DNA of 64,000 nucleotides from Pomphorhynchus laevis (GCA_012934845.2 WNNJ02002869.1:1-64000), one strand, 5' to 3'; positions 10,374-20,861 are shown, numbered from the stretch's first letter. The notes: a model not told the origin generated them from the letters alone. A program made the numbers and translations.

Positions 10374-11960
10374 ATGCCAAGGGGAAAACCATCTAATACT
10401 CTGAAGTGTTGTGGATGCAACGGTCCCAACGCCAAATGCAAAGGATGCCGGTGTAAAAAGACAGGTTCACAGTGCACAAACTGTTCAGCCCCTAATTGCA
10501 CGAATAATGCGGTTCAATATTTATCTAGTATTCGTAGTAATCAAGATCATCGCAATGATTCTAGACACGTTTCACCTCTCATTCATCAAGCAGATTTTGC
10601 GAATCCAGATCCAACAATCAACAGCACAGTCATTCAACCTCAGACTGATCAAGTAACAGAGCAAATTTTTCTTAACTGCGACAGAGCTGTTAAAATGCTG
10701 ACTGCATATGCTTCTTCCAAGAATAGTCACAGTTATCGAAATGCAATCGATGCGATTTACAGCGAAGTAATATCGTGGCGTCCTAATTTGTACAGCTTAT
10801 TTAAATGCAATGCTGCAAACTCTTTTATTGACAAACTGAGTTCTCTCTATATGATCGCAAGTGATAATCCGCTGAACATGTCATCTACTCTAAAGTCGAT
10901 AGTTGTGCTATGCCAATTGGTACTTCAACGGACACGAAATTCTGGATGCAAATTAGTGAGATCAAACATTCAACGACGACTTAAGCTTTGGGCAGACCAC
11001 GAACTACTAGACCTATATTCAGAAGCTCGTTATTTACAAAATGAATCTACACAATGTAAATCCCATTGTTCTACTGCAAAATGGACTGACAGGTTTTGTA
11101 GATTAATGCAGCAGGGCAAGATTGGAACAGCGATGCGAATACTTGAAAACCCTGAAGCTGAAATGAAGATTCTATCTTTGGGGGATTACATAGGTGGAAT
11201 AACGGTGATGGAAAAACTCAAACAACTACATCCTAATTCAAGAGAAGTTTATTCAGACTCGATATTAAAAGGTCCCGTTCCTGGATCCGTCAATCATCAT
11301 CCAATCAGGTTTCAATCTATTTCGGCAAGTAATATCATTTCCGCTGCACGTCGCACACAAGGATCTGCAGGCCCCTCAGGCATGGACGCACATAATTGGT
11401 GTATCATGCTAGAGTCATTTGGTCATAGTTCGATTAAATTAGCAGAATCTTTAGCTAGTTTAGCAGTCACAATCGCTACCTCATTACTGCCATCTGGCTT
11501 TCTTAATGCTTTTACGGCTAGTCGTCTCATTCCTCTTGACAAAAATCCTGGGGTTCGACCTATTGGAATCGGAAACGTCGAAAGAAGAATCATAGGTAAA
11601 GTTTTATGCGATATTATACAAGAAGATTTACAATCAGTAGCAGGTCTTGAACAGCTATGTGCAGGTCAGCGTTGTGGGGTGGAAGCCGCAGTTCACTCAG
11701 TTGCTGAGCAATTTAGACAATCTCAACATGCTGTGATTCTGCAAGTAGATGCATCAAACGCATTCAACTGTATAAATATAAATCTAGCGCTGAAAAATAT
11801 AGAGTTTGTGTGCCCATCTATGTCAACACTTATGGCAAATCTCTACACTGACCCAACTTCATTGTGTGTGTCGATGGTGATATTATCTATGCGAAAGAAG
11901 GGTTCACACAAGGTGACCCACTCTCAATGTTTGCCTTTGCCGCAGCTTCTTTACCTCTAA
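10374..11960 (+). CDS. RLE-type LINE ORF, N-terminal part: CXC-like cysteine cluster and RT fingers/palm
   Basis: Starts at ATG 10374 after the tandem repeats. Residues ~12-44 form a dense cysteine cluster (CCGCNGP..C..C.C...G..C.NC....C.N) resembling the CXC repeat of tesmin/TSO1-like DNA-binding proteins. The middle ~250 residues are helical and unrecognised. RT begins about residue 325 (GSAGPSGMDAHNW), with PLDKNPGVRPIGIGN near 385-400 and QVDASNAFN (motif A Asp) near 455-465. From about residue 497 (11862 on) the true protein continues in another frame (next entry); the last ~30 residues of this frame are not native. The lineage is abundant in cnidarians and other invertebrates. Confidence 0.85.
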   Translation: MPRGKPSNTLKCCGCNGPNAKCKGCRCKKTGSQCTNCSAPNCTNNAVQYLSSIRSNQDHRNDSRHVSPLIHQADFANPDPTINSTVIQPQTDQVTEQIFLNCDRAVKMLTAYASSKNSHSYRNAIDAIYSEVISWRPNLYSLFKCNAANSFIDKLSSLYMIASDNPLNMSSTLKSIVVLCQLVLQRTRNSGCKLVRSNIQRRLKLWADHELLDLYSEARYLQNESTQCKSHCSTAKWTDRFCRLMQQGKIGTAMRILENPEAEMKILSLGDYIGGITVMEKLKQLHPNSREVYSDSILKGPVPGSVNHHPIRFQSISASNIISAARRTQGSAGPSGMDAHNWCIMLESFGHSSIKLAESLASLAVTIATSLLPSGFLNAFTASRLIPLDKNPGVRPIGIGNVERRIIGKVLCDIIQEDLQSVAGLEQLCAGQRCGVEAAVHSVAEQFRQSQHAVILQVDASNAFNCININLALKNIEFVCPSMSTLMANLYTDPTSLCVSMVILSMRKKGSHKVTHSQCLPLPQLLYL

Positions 11961-13549
11961 TAAAACGGATTCAATCTTTAGTGCCATATGTATCTCACAG
12001 ATGGTACGCGGACGATGCGAATTGTGTAGGAAAGGTTGAGAGCTTGGTCAAGGTTTGGAACTTCCTAAGACAAAATGCACACAAGTATGGGTTTATACTT
12101 AATGAGCAAAAATGTCAAGTAGTAGTACATGAACAAAATTTAGCTTCTTTTGGAACTGTATTTCAAGGATGCGGAGTTAAAATAGTCACAAATGGAACAC
12201 GAATTTTGAGATCGGTTATTGGAACACAATCTTTTGTAGACGAGTTTATTACTGAAAAAGTTAGGCGTTGGGCTGACCTAGTATCCAACCTTACAGATGT
12301 TGCTAAACTGAATCCTCATATTGCGTATGTGGCCCTGACTAAGTCACTCCAGTATAAGTGGACATATGTTCAAAGAACATGTGAAGGGAGTCTAAATTCA
12401 TATGCCAAACTGTCTGATTTACTGTTGAAACAGCTTATTCCAGCAATAACAGGTTTAATAACGGATGATGAATATGTCAATATGTTATTGTTGCCAAAAC
12501 GATTTGGAGGGCTTGGGATTGATGATCCTAATGGTGAACCAGAGAGAAAATTTCGAAACTCAAGACTAATATGTAATCCACTACTAGAACATATTACAGG
12601 AAACGCATTAAAAGACATACAAAAGAAAATCGCCGTATCTCTAAAAGAAGAAAATAATGTATTGTGGAAAGAGAGGCGGGATACTGCCTCAACTTTACGA
12701 ACATCTTTTACCTCCACCTTAAGCTATTTATCACGTCCCGGAACATCAACTTGGCTATCGGCAAAACCAATAGTGAGTTACAAACGATATTTGAGTAAAC
12801 GTCAATTTCAAGACGCACTTGCTATAAGATATGGCTGGCCACCTCCTAACGCACCACAAAATTGTACCTGCGGTAACTGTTTTGATCCTAGACATTGCCT
12901 TGCGTGTCAAGTTGGAGGTCTGCCAACAATAAGGCATAATGCTGTTCGCAATTTTGTTGCATCGAGATTAACCCAAGTGACGTCATCTGTCGCGATTGAG
13001 CCTGTATTACGAACACTGCCTGAAAATGTCGAATTCGAGCGACCTACAACAACACGGGATATGGACGCAAGACTCGACATTGAATGCAACGGTTTATTCG
13101 GTGATACATTAGAGCGGTCCTTACTGGACATTTGTACATTCAACCACCTAGCCCAATCGTATCGTTCGAATAATCCGGATAACCACTTCAATTACCACAC
13201 ACAAAGGAAAATGGCCAAGTATAGCGAACGTGTTGCCAAGTTTGAAGACGCAAATTTTTACCCGTTCGTAATAGCGTGTAACGGTGCTATGGGTAATGAG
13301 GCTCAGCTAGTTCTGAAGCGGATGGCGAAATTGGAAGCTGAAAAATCTAAACGACCCTACAATCGTTGCATTGAAGACCTTAGAGTTGACATTGGTTTTC
13401 TAATGGCTAGGTCGGCTTCAGTCGCATTGCGAAATGCGAGGTCGAGAACTGGAAGGTTTGCAGGAATTGCAATGGAAAATTTTATTAATGATACGATAGA
13501 TGATCTTAAAATTCAAGATACACTGTCGTGCCAGGATGTTCAAATTTGA
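11864..13549 (+). CDS. RLE-type LINE ORF, C-terminal part: RT palm/thumb, zinc finger and restriction-like endonuclease
   Basis: Continues the previous frame after a break in a GTGTGTGT run at 11864-11871; one GT fewer would restore SLCVDGD, so the break looks like a dinucleotide expansion. Residues ~14-30 are GFTQGDPLSMFAFAAAS, ~46-51 RWYADD (catalytic), ~70-80 the GFILNEQKC block. Near 336-354 lies a finger (CTCGNC..RHC..C), followed by IRHNAVRNF, then ARLDIECNG (~402) and RSLLDICTFN (~419). The two acidic blocks fit a PD-(D/E)XK restriction-like nuclease. The end carries FYPFVIACNGAMGNEAQ, a conserved C-terminal block of this lineage. The stop at 13547-13549 is natural. The frame start is a GTG chosen only to mark the shift. 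Confidence 0.85.
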   Translation: MCVDGDIIYAKEGFTQGDPLSMFAFAAASLPLIKRIQSLVPYVSHRWYADDANCVGKVESLVKVWNFLRQNAHKYGFILNEQKCQVVVHEQNLASFGTVFQGCGVKIVTNGTRILRSVIGTQSFVDEFITEKVRRWADLVSNLTDVAKLNPHIAYVALTKSLQYKWTYVQRTCEGSLNSYAKLSDLLLKQLIPAITGLITDDEYVNMLLLPKRFGGLGIDDPNGEPERKFRNSRLICNPLLEHITGNALKDIQKKIAVSLKEENNVLWKERRDTASTLRTSFTSTLSYLSRPGTSTWLSAKPIVSYKRYLSKRQFQDALAIRYGWPPPNAPQNCTCGNCFDPRHCLACQVGGLPTIRHNAVRNFVASRLTQVTSSVAIEPVLRTLPENVEFERPTTTRDMDARLDIECNGLFGDTLERSLLDICTFNHLAQSYRSNNPDNHFNYHTQRKMAKYSERVAKFEDANFYPFVIACNGAMGNEAQLVLKRMAKLEAEKSKRPYNRCIEDLRVDIGFLMARSASVALRNARSRTGRFAGIAMENFINDTIDDLKIQDTLSCQDVQI

Positions 13550-13665
13550 TATATTATTTTTTATTTCAATTGTGACCCGTTAGGTATTGTTCTACTGTTG
13601 CCCATTAGGGGACTTTGAAAGTCTTGTGTTTATTTGATTTACAATAAATATTTTTTATTTAAAAA

Positions 13666-13679
13666 AACATTTATTGTAC
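13666..13679. repeat. Target site duplication of RLE-type LINE, right copy
   Basis: AACATTTATTGTAC, identical to 9813-9826, directly after the A-rich 3' end of the LINE. Confidence 0.9.
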
Positions 13680-14430
13680 GATTATAGTATTTTGTATTAC
13701 AATAACTGTCTATTATACAACTTAGCCTATCATAGTCGTTAATTAATTTTTGATTTATTGAACATATGATATCTTTAGAAAAACTTCTTATATTTACATA
13801 AAGATCTTTTAGCTTATTATCACTTAAAAGTTGTTTTAACATTTCTAATTGTTCATTTATATACATATCTTTTTTAATATTTTTAACCTTATTTTTCCTA
13901 TTCCTTTTATCACCATGATAAAAGGAATACCACGTCATTTAATCCTAATGGGTACACGGAATTAAGCGTTTTAATCCAAAAATCTTCTTTTTCTAATAGT
14001 TTTTGATTTAATATTGAAATGTTTTCTTCGATAATATGTTCTAAAATAAATAATTTACAGTTTTTAATATCATGTCCTATTAATCTCATATGTTTATGAA
14101 ATATAGTTTGACTATTATGCTGTATATTTAATATGTGTTGCCTAAACCTAGTTTTTAACATTTGATATGTTTTTCCTATATATTGCAATCCATTTGTACA
14201 TTGTATAAGATACACTACACCTGCGGTATTGCAGTTACAATTATTATTAATTTTTAATTAAAAACAATTGTTTGTCGTATTACTTACGATACAATTATTA
14301 TTTATAACATCACAAACTATACAATTTTTTCTGTTACATTTAAAAGATCTAAAATTGAAATCATTAGTGCTTACGTATTTTTCCAATATGGTTGGGTACA
14401 TGTAACTTTTAAGTCATAATTTTTAACGTT
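13680..14430 (-). pseudogene. Naiad-type PLE, N-terminal zinc finger and GIY-YIG endonuclease
   Basis: Minus strand, upstream part of the PLE whose RT is at 8293-9826. Near 14300-14400 is a cysteine motif (FKCNRKNCIVCDV). The GIY-YIG nuclease follows at 13910-14215: VYLIQCTNGLQYIGKTYQ, LKTRFRQH, then EKEDFWIKTLNSVYPLGLND. A linker (13680-13905) ends RTIN at the LINE insertion and continues in frame after it. There are a stop between the finger and the nuclease and a frame change around 13910-13938. The endonuclease being N-terminal to RT is what marks this as Naiad rather than canonical PLE. Confidence 0.8.
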
Positions 14431-14454
14431 GCTTTTTCGGTGTCGCCACCTAGT

Positions 14455-14515
14455 TTAGTTGACTCTCAGACGACTTTAGTCGTCTTTAGTCTCAGACGAC
14501 TTTAGTCGTCTGAGA
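14455..14515. repeat. Short inverted repeat / hairpin
   Basis: CTCAGACGACTTTAGTCGTCTGAG forms a perfect hairpin, preceded by a second partial copy of the same arms. A GTTCAAATCC string follows and looks like a tRNA B box, but no cloverleaf fits. Confidence 0.6.
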
Positions 14516-14775
14516 TACAGACGTCCTGAGTTCAAATCCGATCAGCATCAGTCTACGGAGAAAGCAGATAATAAGGGTTAAAACGTGAACAATCCTACTG
14601 TATCAAGAATAGGAACAATACCTGTGAGGATAATATTGTGCCACAACTATAAGAATTTCAGCTCACATATGCATTCAAGTTAAATAAAAAATGATGTATT
14701 TATAGAATAAAAACGGAAGAAACTAACGACGAAAATTCTACCGATGTTGTAGTGTGCTAGTAGGGATAACTAACT

Positions 14776-15045
14776 TCAATTTGTCCTTATTACGATCCAT
14801 CGTGTTAGAATAACTATGAATGTGTATACTTTATTTATCAAACGTCTGGATAGGCTGTCTTCATTTTCCAATACCTTAGAACTGGAAAAATCCGTTTTGT
14901 GGCTATGATTCAGCCAATGATTAACTAATTCTGACGAAGTATCACACCTTTTTAAATTAAATTTATGTTGCTTAATTCTCGTTGCCAAGCCTTGTTTTGT
15001 TTGCCCAAAAAATTTGGATAAACAATTCAGACATGAGATTTCATA
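14776..15045 (-). pseudogene. PLE GIY-YIG endonuclease scrap (third family)
   Basis: Minus-strand translation gives YEISCLNCLSKFFGQTKQG, then LATRIKQHKFNLKRC and LVNHWLNHSHKTDF. This is the YIG half of the nuclease with the typical Arg and His block. It differs from the nucleases at 1352 and 13910, so it is another PLE family. Both ends are lost. Confidence 0.6.
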
Positions 15046-15513
15046 AGTGACATTGGTCTACAATACACATTGTCAACATTACACATGTTCCAATCCTCTA
15101 ACTAAGCGCTGGTTAACAACAGCGATTCATTTACCAGATGTCGTGACCTCTGAAGGCGAACATCGCAAGCACCGCAAATACATTGAATTTGACATCTTTG
15201 TATTCGAATTCGTCCTGGTTGCGGTCTATACTCTCAGTCATCCCGATGAATCTTCAATTGAGTTTCTGCGCGTTCTAGGAAATTGATTAGAGAAGACGAC
15301 TCAAGAGTCACGTGCAGGTAAATAGCTGCTATAGCGAGTCAGCGCTAAAATTCAACGAAGCAACAGCGCGTGTATGTTGAGAGCAATGCCAGCGGACTGC
15401 GTCTCGTCCGCAATGTTGTCAAACATTTGTATTACTTGTATTATTCAATTTAAAAATAAATTTGTTAATTATTATTTTACTATTTAAATAGACACTTTTA
15501 ATAAATAATTTTA

Positions 15514-15770
15514 TGTTAAACGAGCAAAGACAAAATTTAACAATCGACGTTTTTTACTACTGCAAAAAACGACGGAACAAAATAAGTTTTTATACATACG
15601 GTTATGCTGTCAAATAGCGGTTAATGTTTCATCAGTAAAGTTAGCGGTTAACGTTTCATCGGTGAATTGACTGCAGCTTTGCATTCGTCAGCATTTGAGA
15701 ACAATGAATTATGACGAGATATAACAATACCATTAACAACGCATCCAGAAACAATTACATCGATTTAACA
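15514..15770 (-). repeat. Long terminal repeat, 3' copy
   Basis: 257 bp with TG..CA ends and 6-bp inverted termini; 3' LTR with respect to the minus-strand element. A short purine-rich tract precedes it on that strand. Confidence 0.92.
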
Positions 15771-15801
15771 CCTCCGTCTGATCTACCAATCACGAAAATA
15801 A

Positions 15802-17439
15802 TTAACCAGTCGAACTTGCGGTAGGAGTATTATTATCAGATGGACATCTACGTAATTGCGAAATATGATGTGGAACTCCATCAACATTTATACTTGTGTT
15901 GCTATTGATTCCAGTGACGTTCCCTTGGATCCAGGGTTTATCACACCTACAGACTGCCGGTCGCATAAAAACTTGATCTCCAGTAGAAAATTCCGATACA
16001 GATGACGACGACTCTCTATTCTCAATACGCTCCCATGGTAGTTTTGATTTATATTTATATATCTGATTGTGCGGAATTGATGAATCACATAAGCCTTCTT
16101 TTGGCGAAGAATTATACCAATAAATTGCCTCCTCAGTGGTAATGTTACTTCTAGCCACGATTCGCTTAATAGTCCGGTGCGATCTTTCGACTATTCCGTT
16201 GCCACACGGTCTGTTAGCGCACCTGTATATTATATGTACGCCCCATAATTCACACCAATGAGAAAGGGTTTCCGATCTAAAGGCCCTTGCGTTGTCCATC
16301 AATATCTCCGCAGGTGGACCACGTTCAAAAAATATCGTTTGCAGCGCTCTAGTAATTTCGTTCACCGTGCCTTCTTTCAACTTTTTCCAAATCATGAATC
16401 GAGATGGACCACAATCAATGCACGACAAATAGAGCGATCCCTTCACATGCACAGTATCGATTGATAACCTTGACCAATTTTTATTCACTCCTAATTGACC
16501 TGTGTCCCAACGTATTGGATGAGGATCAATTCGCTGACACTGAGTGCAGTTTTTGATATATTCGGCGACATTATGCCTACTAACCACCGAATTCGGATAT
16601 TTTCGATTGATAAAATATATGGTTCTTTCAACTCCAAAATGATGTCGATTATGGACTGATTCGATTATCTTATTCGTATCTTGAGTAGACATATCAACAG
16701 AGACTGCAATGTTTGCGGATGAATTGTTTTTTGAATGTTCTTTGTTTGGGCACTGAGGTGACAGATGTCCAGGATCGTCACAAATATAGCACCGTCGCTC
16801 CTTGAAATGTGTACAATAACGCGCTATATGTCCTGATTTACCACAACGGAAACATGTGACATCTTTACGTTGATGCGAGCGCAGTGCTCTTGGTTCAATA
16901 TGCTTGCGAGAATGTGTAGTTGTAAGAAAACAGGACCCAGCAGACGTATTGGCAGTTGTTATAAGCGTACGTGCTCGGCATAATATATCCGATAATTTCA
17001 GATTCTCAACGGCACAGGAAGACAAAATAATATCCTTGATAGTTGATGGCAAACCGTATACAAATTTACAACGAATCCATACAGAATTGTCAACATTTGG
17101 ATTAACGATGTTTGCATACCTTTCCAAATCTGCAGCATATGCGTCCAACGATTCGCCTTCTTGGTATTCTCGATTATTATATTTCGTAAAGGCATCAAAA
17201 TCTGTAGTACCAAATGCTCGCAGCAAGGCCGCTTTGAGTTGAGAATAATCGGATTTTTGTTCCGCTGACAAATTTCTATAAATCGCATACGCCGGTCCGT
17301 CAAAGAATAGAGGAATAAACTTTTCGAGCTTTTTAACAGCTTGCAAGTCTGCGATCATCTCCGCCCGCTCCAACCATGCTCCAAAATTGCATTCTCCGTT
17401 AAACGGTTTAATAAGGTCTCCAAAACGCACTTTATCCAT
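15802..17439 (-). CDS. Gag-integrase polyprotein of the LTR element
   Basis: A 545-codon frame starting 14 bp after the 5' LTR. The first ~190 residues resemble a Gypsy-type gag. Two CCHC zinc knuckles follow (CFRCGKSGHIARYC and CYICDDPGHLSPQC). The second half is an integrase, with its zinc-binding N-terminal region and core. The parts are joined in one frame with no RT or RNase H between them. Confidence 0.85.
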   Translation of the reverse strand: MDKVRFGDLIKPFNGECNFGAWLERAEMIADLQAVKKLEKFIPLFFDGPAYAIYRNLSAEQKSDYSQLKAALLRAFGTTDFDAFTKYNNREYQEGESLDAYAADLERYANIVNPNVDNSVWIRCKFVYGLPSTIKDIILSSCAVENLKLSDILCRARTLITTANTSAGSCFLTTTHSRKHIEPRALRSHQRKDVTCFRCGKSGHIARYCTHFKERRCYICDDPGHLSPQCPNKEHSKNNSSANIAVSVDMSTQDTNKIIESVHNRHHFGVERTIYFINRKYPNSVVSRHNVAEYIKNCTQCQRIDPHPIRWDTGQLGVNKNWSRLSIDTVHVKGSLYLSCIDCGPSRFMIWKKLKEGTVNEITRALQTIFFERGPPAEILMDNARAFRSETLSHWCELWGVHIIYRCANRPCGNGIVERSHRTIKRIVARSNITTEEAIYWYNSSPKEGLCDSSIPHNQIYKYKSKLPWERIENRESSSSVSEFSTGDQVFMRPAVCRCDKPWIQGNVTGINSNTSINVDGVPHHISQLRRCPSDNNTPTASSTG

Positions 17440-17453
17440 AAGCCGAAATAGCT

Positions 17454-17710
17454 TGTTAAACGAGCAAAGACAAAATTTAACAATCGACGTTTTTTACTAC
17501 TGCAAAAAACGACGGAACAAAATAAGTTTTTATACATACGGTTATGCTGTCAAATAGCGGTTAATGTTTCATCAGTAAAGTTAGCGGTTAACGTTTCATC
17601 GGTGAATTGACTGCAGCTTTGCATTCGCCAGCATTTGAGAACAATGAATTATGACGAGACATAACAATACCATTAACAACGCATCCAGAAACAATTACAT
17701 CGATTTAACA
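17454..17710 (-). repeat. Long terminal repeat, 5' copy
   Basis: Partner of 15514-15770, same length, two differences. TTTTA follows at 17711-17715 and precedes the other LTR at 15509-15513. Confidence 0.92.
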
Positions 17711-17715
17711 TTTTA

Positions 17716-18340
17716 ATTGCGGCTTAACTTAATGTATTATTATTTACTTGATCTTATGTATGGATTTAACACGATAGAGTAAATAAAGTTTATTTTACTC
17801 TTACCTGTCAAGTAAATAAATATTTTATTAAGAAAGCATTTTAATATTCTGTAATTAATTCAAAAGAATTTCAATTCTGGTTCGTATTAAGTGATACATT
17901 CACAATTTGCTAATAAATCATAAGTGTAACGGAGAGACAGAACGTTTTACATATAAAATAATAGATTTATGCAAAAGTAAAGGTTAAAAACTAATTAAAG
18001 ATCATTAATGGAAAACGAGTGTACAGCGAGATTTTATCACAAATCATCAAAAATAATTATAAAATTTACAAGCATCTTCAAAGCAAATCTAATCCATAAT
18101 CCGAAACTAAATTATAACAAAATATGAAATTTTTTATGTTTTACTCATAAAATAATAGATTTATATGATAATATAAATAAATAAAATAATAGTAAATTAA
18201 ATTTTACTATTATAATATACATTATAAAATAGTAAAATGTATAAATCAACTCAATAATTAAAACTAATTTTTTAATGTTGTAATAAAATTGATATTTATC
18301 TAAATAATATATATTTAGACAAATTAACATTAACTAAAAC
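17716..18340. other. AT-rich stretch, no gene seen
   Basis: Very AT-rich, no coding pattern. The 61-codon frame at 18145-18330 is low-complexity and not credible. Confidence 0.6.
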
Positions 18341-19385
18341 TACTATTAATTTATATCGTAAAGATGACATATTTAAATTTACAAGAAACATATTTTTGCA
18401 TGAACATTCATGCATACCATATAATATAGGCATAATATATAAAAGGTGTTCCAATGGGAGGTAATAGTAGCCCAATTATAGCTGACTTGTTTTTAAGCTT
18501 TATAGAATATGAATTTGTTCATAACTGTGTAAAAACTAAATCTAAAAAATATATGAAATATATGTTTCGATACACTGATGATATATGTATATTTAATTGG
18601 ATACAGTTATGGATAAAAAGGGTATAAAGGTTGAATTAGATAATAAAACTATACTTATATTATATTGGAATCCAAAATTACATAAAAATCCAATAAAACC
18701 TAGGTTCATATGTAGTGCGTTTAAATGTACATTAAAACCACTTTCTGTCTATATGAATAAAATACTTAAAGTAATTAAAGCACATTTTAAAAAATATTGC
18801 AAGGTAATCGAAATTAATACTGGTATAAAACACTATTTCAGTATTAATTCTACAAAAGAATTTTTAGAACAGACAAAAGGAATAAATTTTTAAAATATAA
18901 ATACATACGATTTTAGTACGCTTTATACAAATCTAGATTTAGTAGATATTAAAGAAGCGTTAGTAAAATTAATAAATCTTATATTCGGAAAAAGATATAC
19001 ATATATATTTTACAATAATTATAAAGCCTATCTAACAAAAATTAAACCATTAGGTAAATATAAATATATGGATAAAATTGAATTATTTGAATCCTTAAAT
19101 ATTTAAATAAATCAAAATTATTTAAAAGTAGGGATCTATATTTAAACAAGTAAAAGGTGTTCCAATTGGTGGTAATATTTAAGAATTGCAACAAAACGTA
19201 ATGATATTAGCTTTCTTCAAAATCATTTAAATAATTTAGTAGATACATATTTTAAACTAGGTTACTATAAAAATAACACCAAACAGAAAATAGTAAAATA
19301 TATAAATCAACACAATAATATCAAAAATAAATTTAAACTCTTAAGTGGCGAATTTTCATGGATGGATAATGAGGAACTACGTCAT
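18341..19385 (+). pseudogene. Scrambled Naiad PLE pieces
   Basis: Plus-strand Naiad RT segments out of natural order: thumb piece (18345-18425, INLYRKDDIFKFTRNIF), then palm (18430-18600, KGVPMGGNSSPIIADLF and MFRYTDDICIFN), then the earlier RT block (18597-18893, open, YWNPKLHKNPIKPRFIC), then LVDIKEALVKLINLIFGK near 18940-19000, a second GVPIGGN near 19155, and another thumb (19190-19375). At least two copies must have been joined by truncation or recombination. YTDD in place of YIDD, plus stops, marks it as dead. Confidence 0.8.
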
Positions 19386-19830
19386 TAACACTATTTGACC
19401 CCTCTGCTATGTTGGGTAGAGGAATATAGTTAAAAACTTGATAGCATAGCGGTTTCTCCCGATTACCTCGAATTTTTATAATTCACAACGTCTGTTATTT
19501 ATTAGTATTTTACATTTACATAGTATTTATATTTTACATTTCAATTTTATATTTTAACTTGATATAATAAATAACTTTTTTTTACCGTAATAGTAGTTTT
19601 AATTTATGCTAATTTAATGTTGGATAGAGGAGTAAGGGGCCGAAACCTGATAACATAGCAGTTCCTCCTGCTTACCTCTAATCCTTATTCTGATACATAG
19701 TTTGTTATCTATTAGTTTATTTATAAAAGTTGATTTTTATTTTAAATTAACTCTATAAAAATTAAATAAAATCTTATTATTTATAATTATTTATAATTTT
19801 ATTATTTAAATTTTATTTCGCGTTATTTTT
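19386..19830 (+). repeat. Two Naiad 3' terminal regions in tandem
   Basis: The core with GGTAGAGGA and GATAGCATAGC appears at 19400-19480 and again at 19620-19700, both in plus orientation, as expected after the plus-strand RT pieces. The first is more diverged. Confidence 0.6.
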
Positions 19831-20861
19831 AATTTATAAAACTAATTAGCTTCAGTTAGACTGAGTCTAAATGAAGCATTTTTAAATATGAAAAAGATAA
19901 TTTAATAATTAAATTAATTATCACTAGATTTCTTGTTCATAATTTCTCTAAATATGATAAATACTGCTCAACGATTTTTTAAAAGGCAAAAGCCTTTTCT
20001 ACAGCATTAGCTTTCTGATTATAAGAGAGAGATTTCTGCTTAAAAGCTGTTCTGTTTTTGTCTTAAAAGACAAGTTTATGTCTTAAAAATACAAGCAATC
20101 AAACTCAGATAGGTGCAAATATAAAATCTCTAAATGAGATTCTGATCGAACAAAGTGTACTTTTTACTTTTATAAATTGCTAAAATTCTTACAAATATTC
20201 TCGAAAAAATCTTTTTTTAGTTCGCTAGTTCTCAGTCTGTCAATTTTCTGTTTGAATAAAGTGACTTTAAGTGACAATTTTATTAATTTTACATTTGCTG
20301 TTTTACAAAGAAAGATAATATTCATTATTGAAAGAAAATTAATGGCATAAAATGTCTTTTGAAACGCACATGCCAAGTTTTATTGCATATTTAAATGTTC
20401 GAAAAATTTTGTATTAATCATTAAATGACAATTTCAACAATTGAAATATTGATGTATTTTTCGGTTACTTTATGCACATTTCTGAAATCAACAAAAAAGC
20501 AAAAAAACACGTTTTTAGGCAACATTTTTACTTTGTAAACCGAATTAAATTATAACGAAAATGGATAAAATTACTAAAGGTAAGTAAAGTTATCAAAAAC
20601 GGTTATATCTTAAATAAAATAATTTAAAAATAATTTAAATAACTCTTATTTGTAAATAATTTTTTAAGGAAATGTCTGTGTTTATAGAACTTTATTGTAA
20701 ACATTAACATAGCCGAATTGTTGTAAATAATTGTAAATAATAGCGAATTATTTAATTCTCTATTTATAATTATTTATAATTAAAATATTATTACATTCGA
20801 AATTATTACAAAAAGTTTATTAAACATAAAATTTAAAAGTATAAAATAGATATTAAAAGTC
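19831..20861. other. AT-rich stretch, no gene seen
   Basis: No recognisable protein or RNA gene. Short frames (e.g. 20170-20376 on the minus strand) lack any family pattern. Confidence 0.55.

Larger units (their letters stand above)
9827..13665 (+). mobile_element. RLE-type LINE-like retrotransposon, nearly complete
   Basis: A 3.84-kb insertion flanked by a perfect 14-bp target duplication. It has a 5' region with a 19-bp tandem repeat, one long coding region with a single frame break, a short 3' UTR with AATAAA near 13644, and an A-rich end. The host site is the coding region of a Naiad PLE on the opposite strand. The long open frames and exact flanking repeats suggest a recent insertion. 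Confidence 0.85.
15514..17710 (-). mobile_element. Small Gypsy-like LTR retrotransposon (gag plus integrase parts), young
   Basis: Two 257-bp direct repeats (15514-15770 and 17454-17710), both beginning TGTTAA and ending TTAACA, flank a 1.68-kb interior. They differ at only two positions, which points to a young insertion. A 5-bp target duplication TTTTA lies on each side. The interior holds one long minus-strand frame with gag-like and integrase-like parts; I saw no reverse transcriptase part. By this reading the copy is otherwise whole, and probably mobilised by a larger relative (inference). Confidence 0.9.

Noticed and set aside
14455-14560. tRNA gene
   Set aside because: A GTTCAAATCC box is present but no acceptor, D or anticodon arm can be fitted; the hairpin explains the region better.
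15047-15286. 79-codon plus-strand frame
   Set aside because: No family pattern; overlaps the PLE scrap junction, and codon use is unremarkable.
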